A stretch of 6,142 nucleotides of DNA from the NCBI GenBank assembly GCA_021779435.1, contig JAJYAR010000186.1, forward strand, positions 1 to 6,142, written 5' to 3'. This DNA comes from a bacterium. GTDB taxonomy: Bacteria; Verrucomicrobiota; Verrucomicrobiae; JAJYAR01. Below are positions 5,931 to 6,142 of this stretch, piece by piece. Position numbers and translations under genes: made by a program. The notes below the pieces were generated by a model, which made no database searches, had not been told where the DNA came from, and was given only the letters and a program-made list of their open reading frames with translations. The first letter of the stretch is position 1. Every line of letters starts with the position of its first letter.

Positions 5931-5990
5931 CGCAGATGAATCTGCGCCTACCGGGAAGCGGCGCCCAGGCGGTAGGGGCAAAATTGATTC
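5931..5990. repeat. Near-palindrome running into an imperfect hairpin, upstream of aroG
   Basis: CGCAGAT-GA-ATCTGCG (5931-5946) is a perfect 7-bp dyad with a 2-base centre. Its right half is also the left arm of a larger structure. GAATC, TGC and CCTACCG (within 5938-5953) pair with CGGTAGG, GCA and GATTC (within 5970-5990), with one G-G mismatch and an AAATT bulge on the right arm. The 16-base loop is GC-rich. The two structures are mutually exclusive. The shape resembles a REP- or MITE-like intergenic element. No open frame with recognisable features crosses it. Confidence 0.45.
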
Positions 5991-6011
5991 ACGATCCGAC
6001 GCGAGGGAGCT

Positions 6012-6033
6012 GGTCTGCCCGCGAGCGGAGACC
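6012..6033 (-). other. Bulged GC-rich hairpin near the right end
   Basis: GGTCT (6012-6016) pairs with AGACC (6029-6033), and inside this CCG (6019-6021) pairs with CGG (6026-6028), leaving a 2-base bulge. It lies about 40 bases past the stop of the possible minus-strand gene at the right edge and could help end its transcript. No T-run follows on the minus strand. This is a weak call. Confidence 0.2.
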
Positions 6034-6072
6034 GGCAGAAACCGAGCTGGGCGGGAAAACGCGCGTGCGGCG

Positions 6073-6142
6073 CTATGCCACGACCGTCGCGGCCTGCTGC
6101 ACGAGTGCGGATGCGGCAAGCTTCGTCGAGACCGGCGACGCC
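6073..6142 (-). CDS. Possible C-terminus of an unrecognised protein (partial)
   Basis: Reading the minus strand from the right edge, the frame starting at 6141 gives 22 residues, ASPVSTKLAASALVQQAATVVA, then a TAG at 6073-6075. The alanine- and valine-rich, helix-like composition looks more like real protein than the other two frames, which are arginine-rich. The fragment is too short to assign to a family, and it could be chance. If real, the gene would run in the same direction as aroG and lie about 265 bases upstream of it. Confidence 0.33.
   Translation of the reverse strand, partial: ASPVSTKLAASALVQQAATVVA

Noticed and set aside
5820..6119. Minus-strand 99-codon open frame upstream of aroG
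   Set aside because: Its composition is Ser/Arg/Pro-rich, it runs through the palindromic element, and it shows no domain or ribosome binding site. It is more likely non-coding.

Overview
This is a GC-rich bacterial window made mostly of ordinary chromosomal genes. In order it holds: the last codons of a MarC-family membrane protein (+); an M20-family metallopeptidase/deacylase (-); pdxH, pyridoxamine 5'-phosphate oxidase (+); a soluble PAS/histidine-kinase protein with a C-terminal receiver-like domain (+); an AlkD-like DNA alkylation repair protein (-); a class I (AroF/G/H-type) DAHP synthase (-); and possibly the end of one more gene on the minus strand at the right edge. No mobile-element gene, CRISPR array, tRNA or rRNA was recognised.

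Layout: the MarC tail and the M20 gene converge with an 11-base gap. M20 and pdxH diverge from a 98-base region that carries a small dyad. pdxH and the kinase lie 18 bases apart and are probably co-transcribed. The kinase and the alkD-like gene converge on a 324-base non-coding region. The DAHP synthase and the alkD-like gene overlap by four bases (ATGA), so the repair gene is probably translationally coupled behind an aromatic biosynthesis gene. The 265 to 335 bases upstream of the DAHP synthase are again non-coding.

The two large non-coding stretches are the least ordinary part. The first (3727-4050) holds degenerate 10-base units of the form C(A/G)CGAATGRG, followed by three closely packed inverted repeats. 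The second (5808 to about 6072) holds a near-palindrome running into an imperfect hairpin. The two stretches share a bipartite motif (CGAATCCG, then a short spacer, then TACGGTGAC). These look like dispersed intergenic repeats. The CACGGATGAA-type decamers recall, from memory, intergenic sequence in Opitutaceae and other Verrucomicrobiota. With the high GC content this makes a Verrucomicrobiota-like host my best guess, but Acidobacteriota, Planctomycetota or similar groups are not excluded.

Functionally the genes are mostly unrelated housekeeping: cofactor (PLP) synthesis, aromatic amino acid entry, base-damage repair and amide hydrolysis. The best protein-level lead is the kinase. Its H, N, G1 and G2 boxes are intact, but its receiver domain has Ser where the phosphoacceptor Asp should be and has lost part of the adjoining loop, so it is probably a pseudo-receiver. 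I found no convincing previously undescribed multi-gene system.
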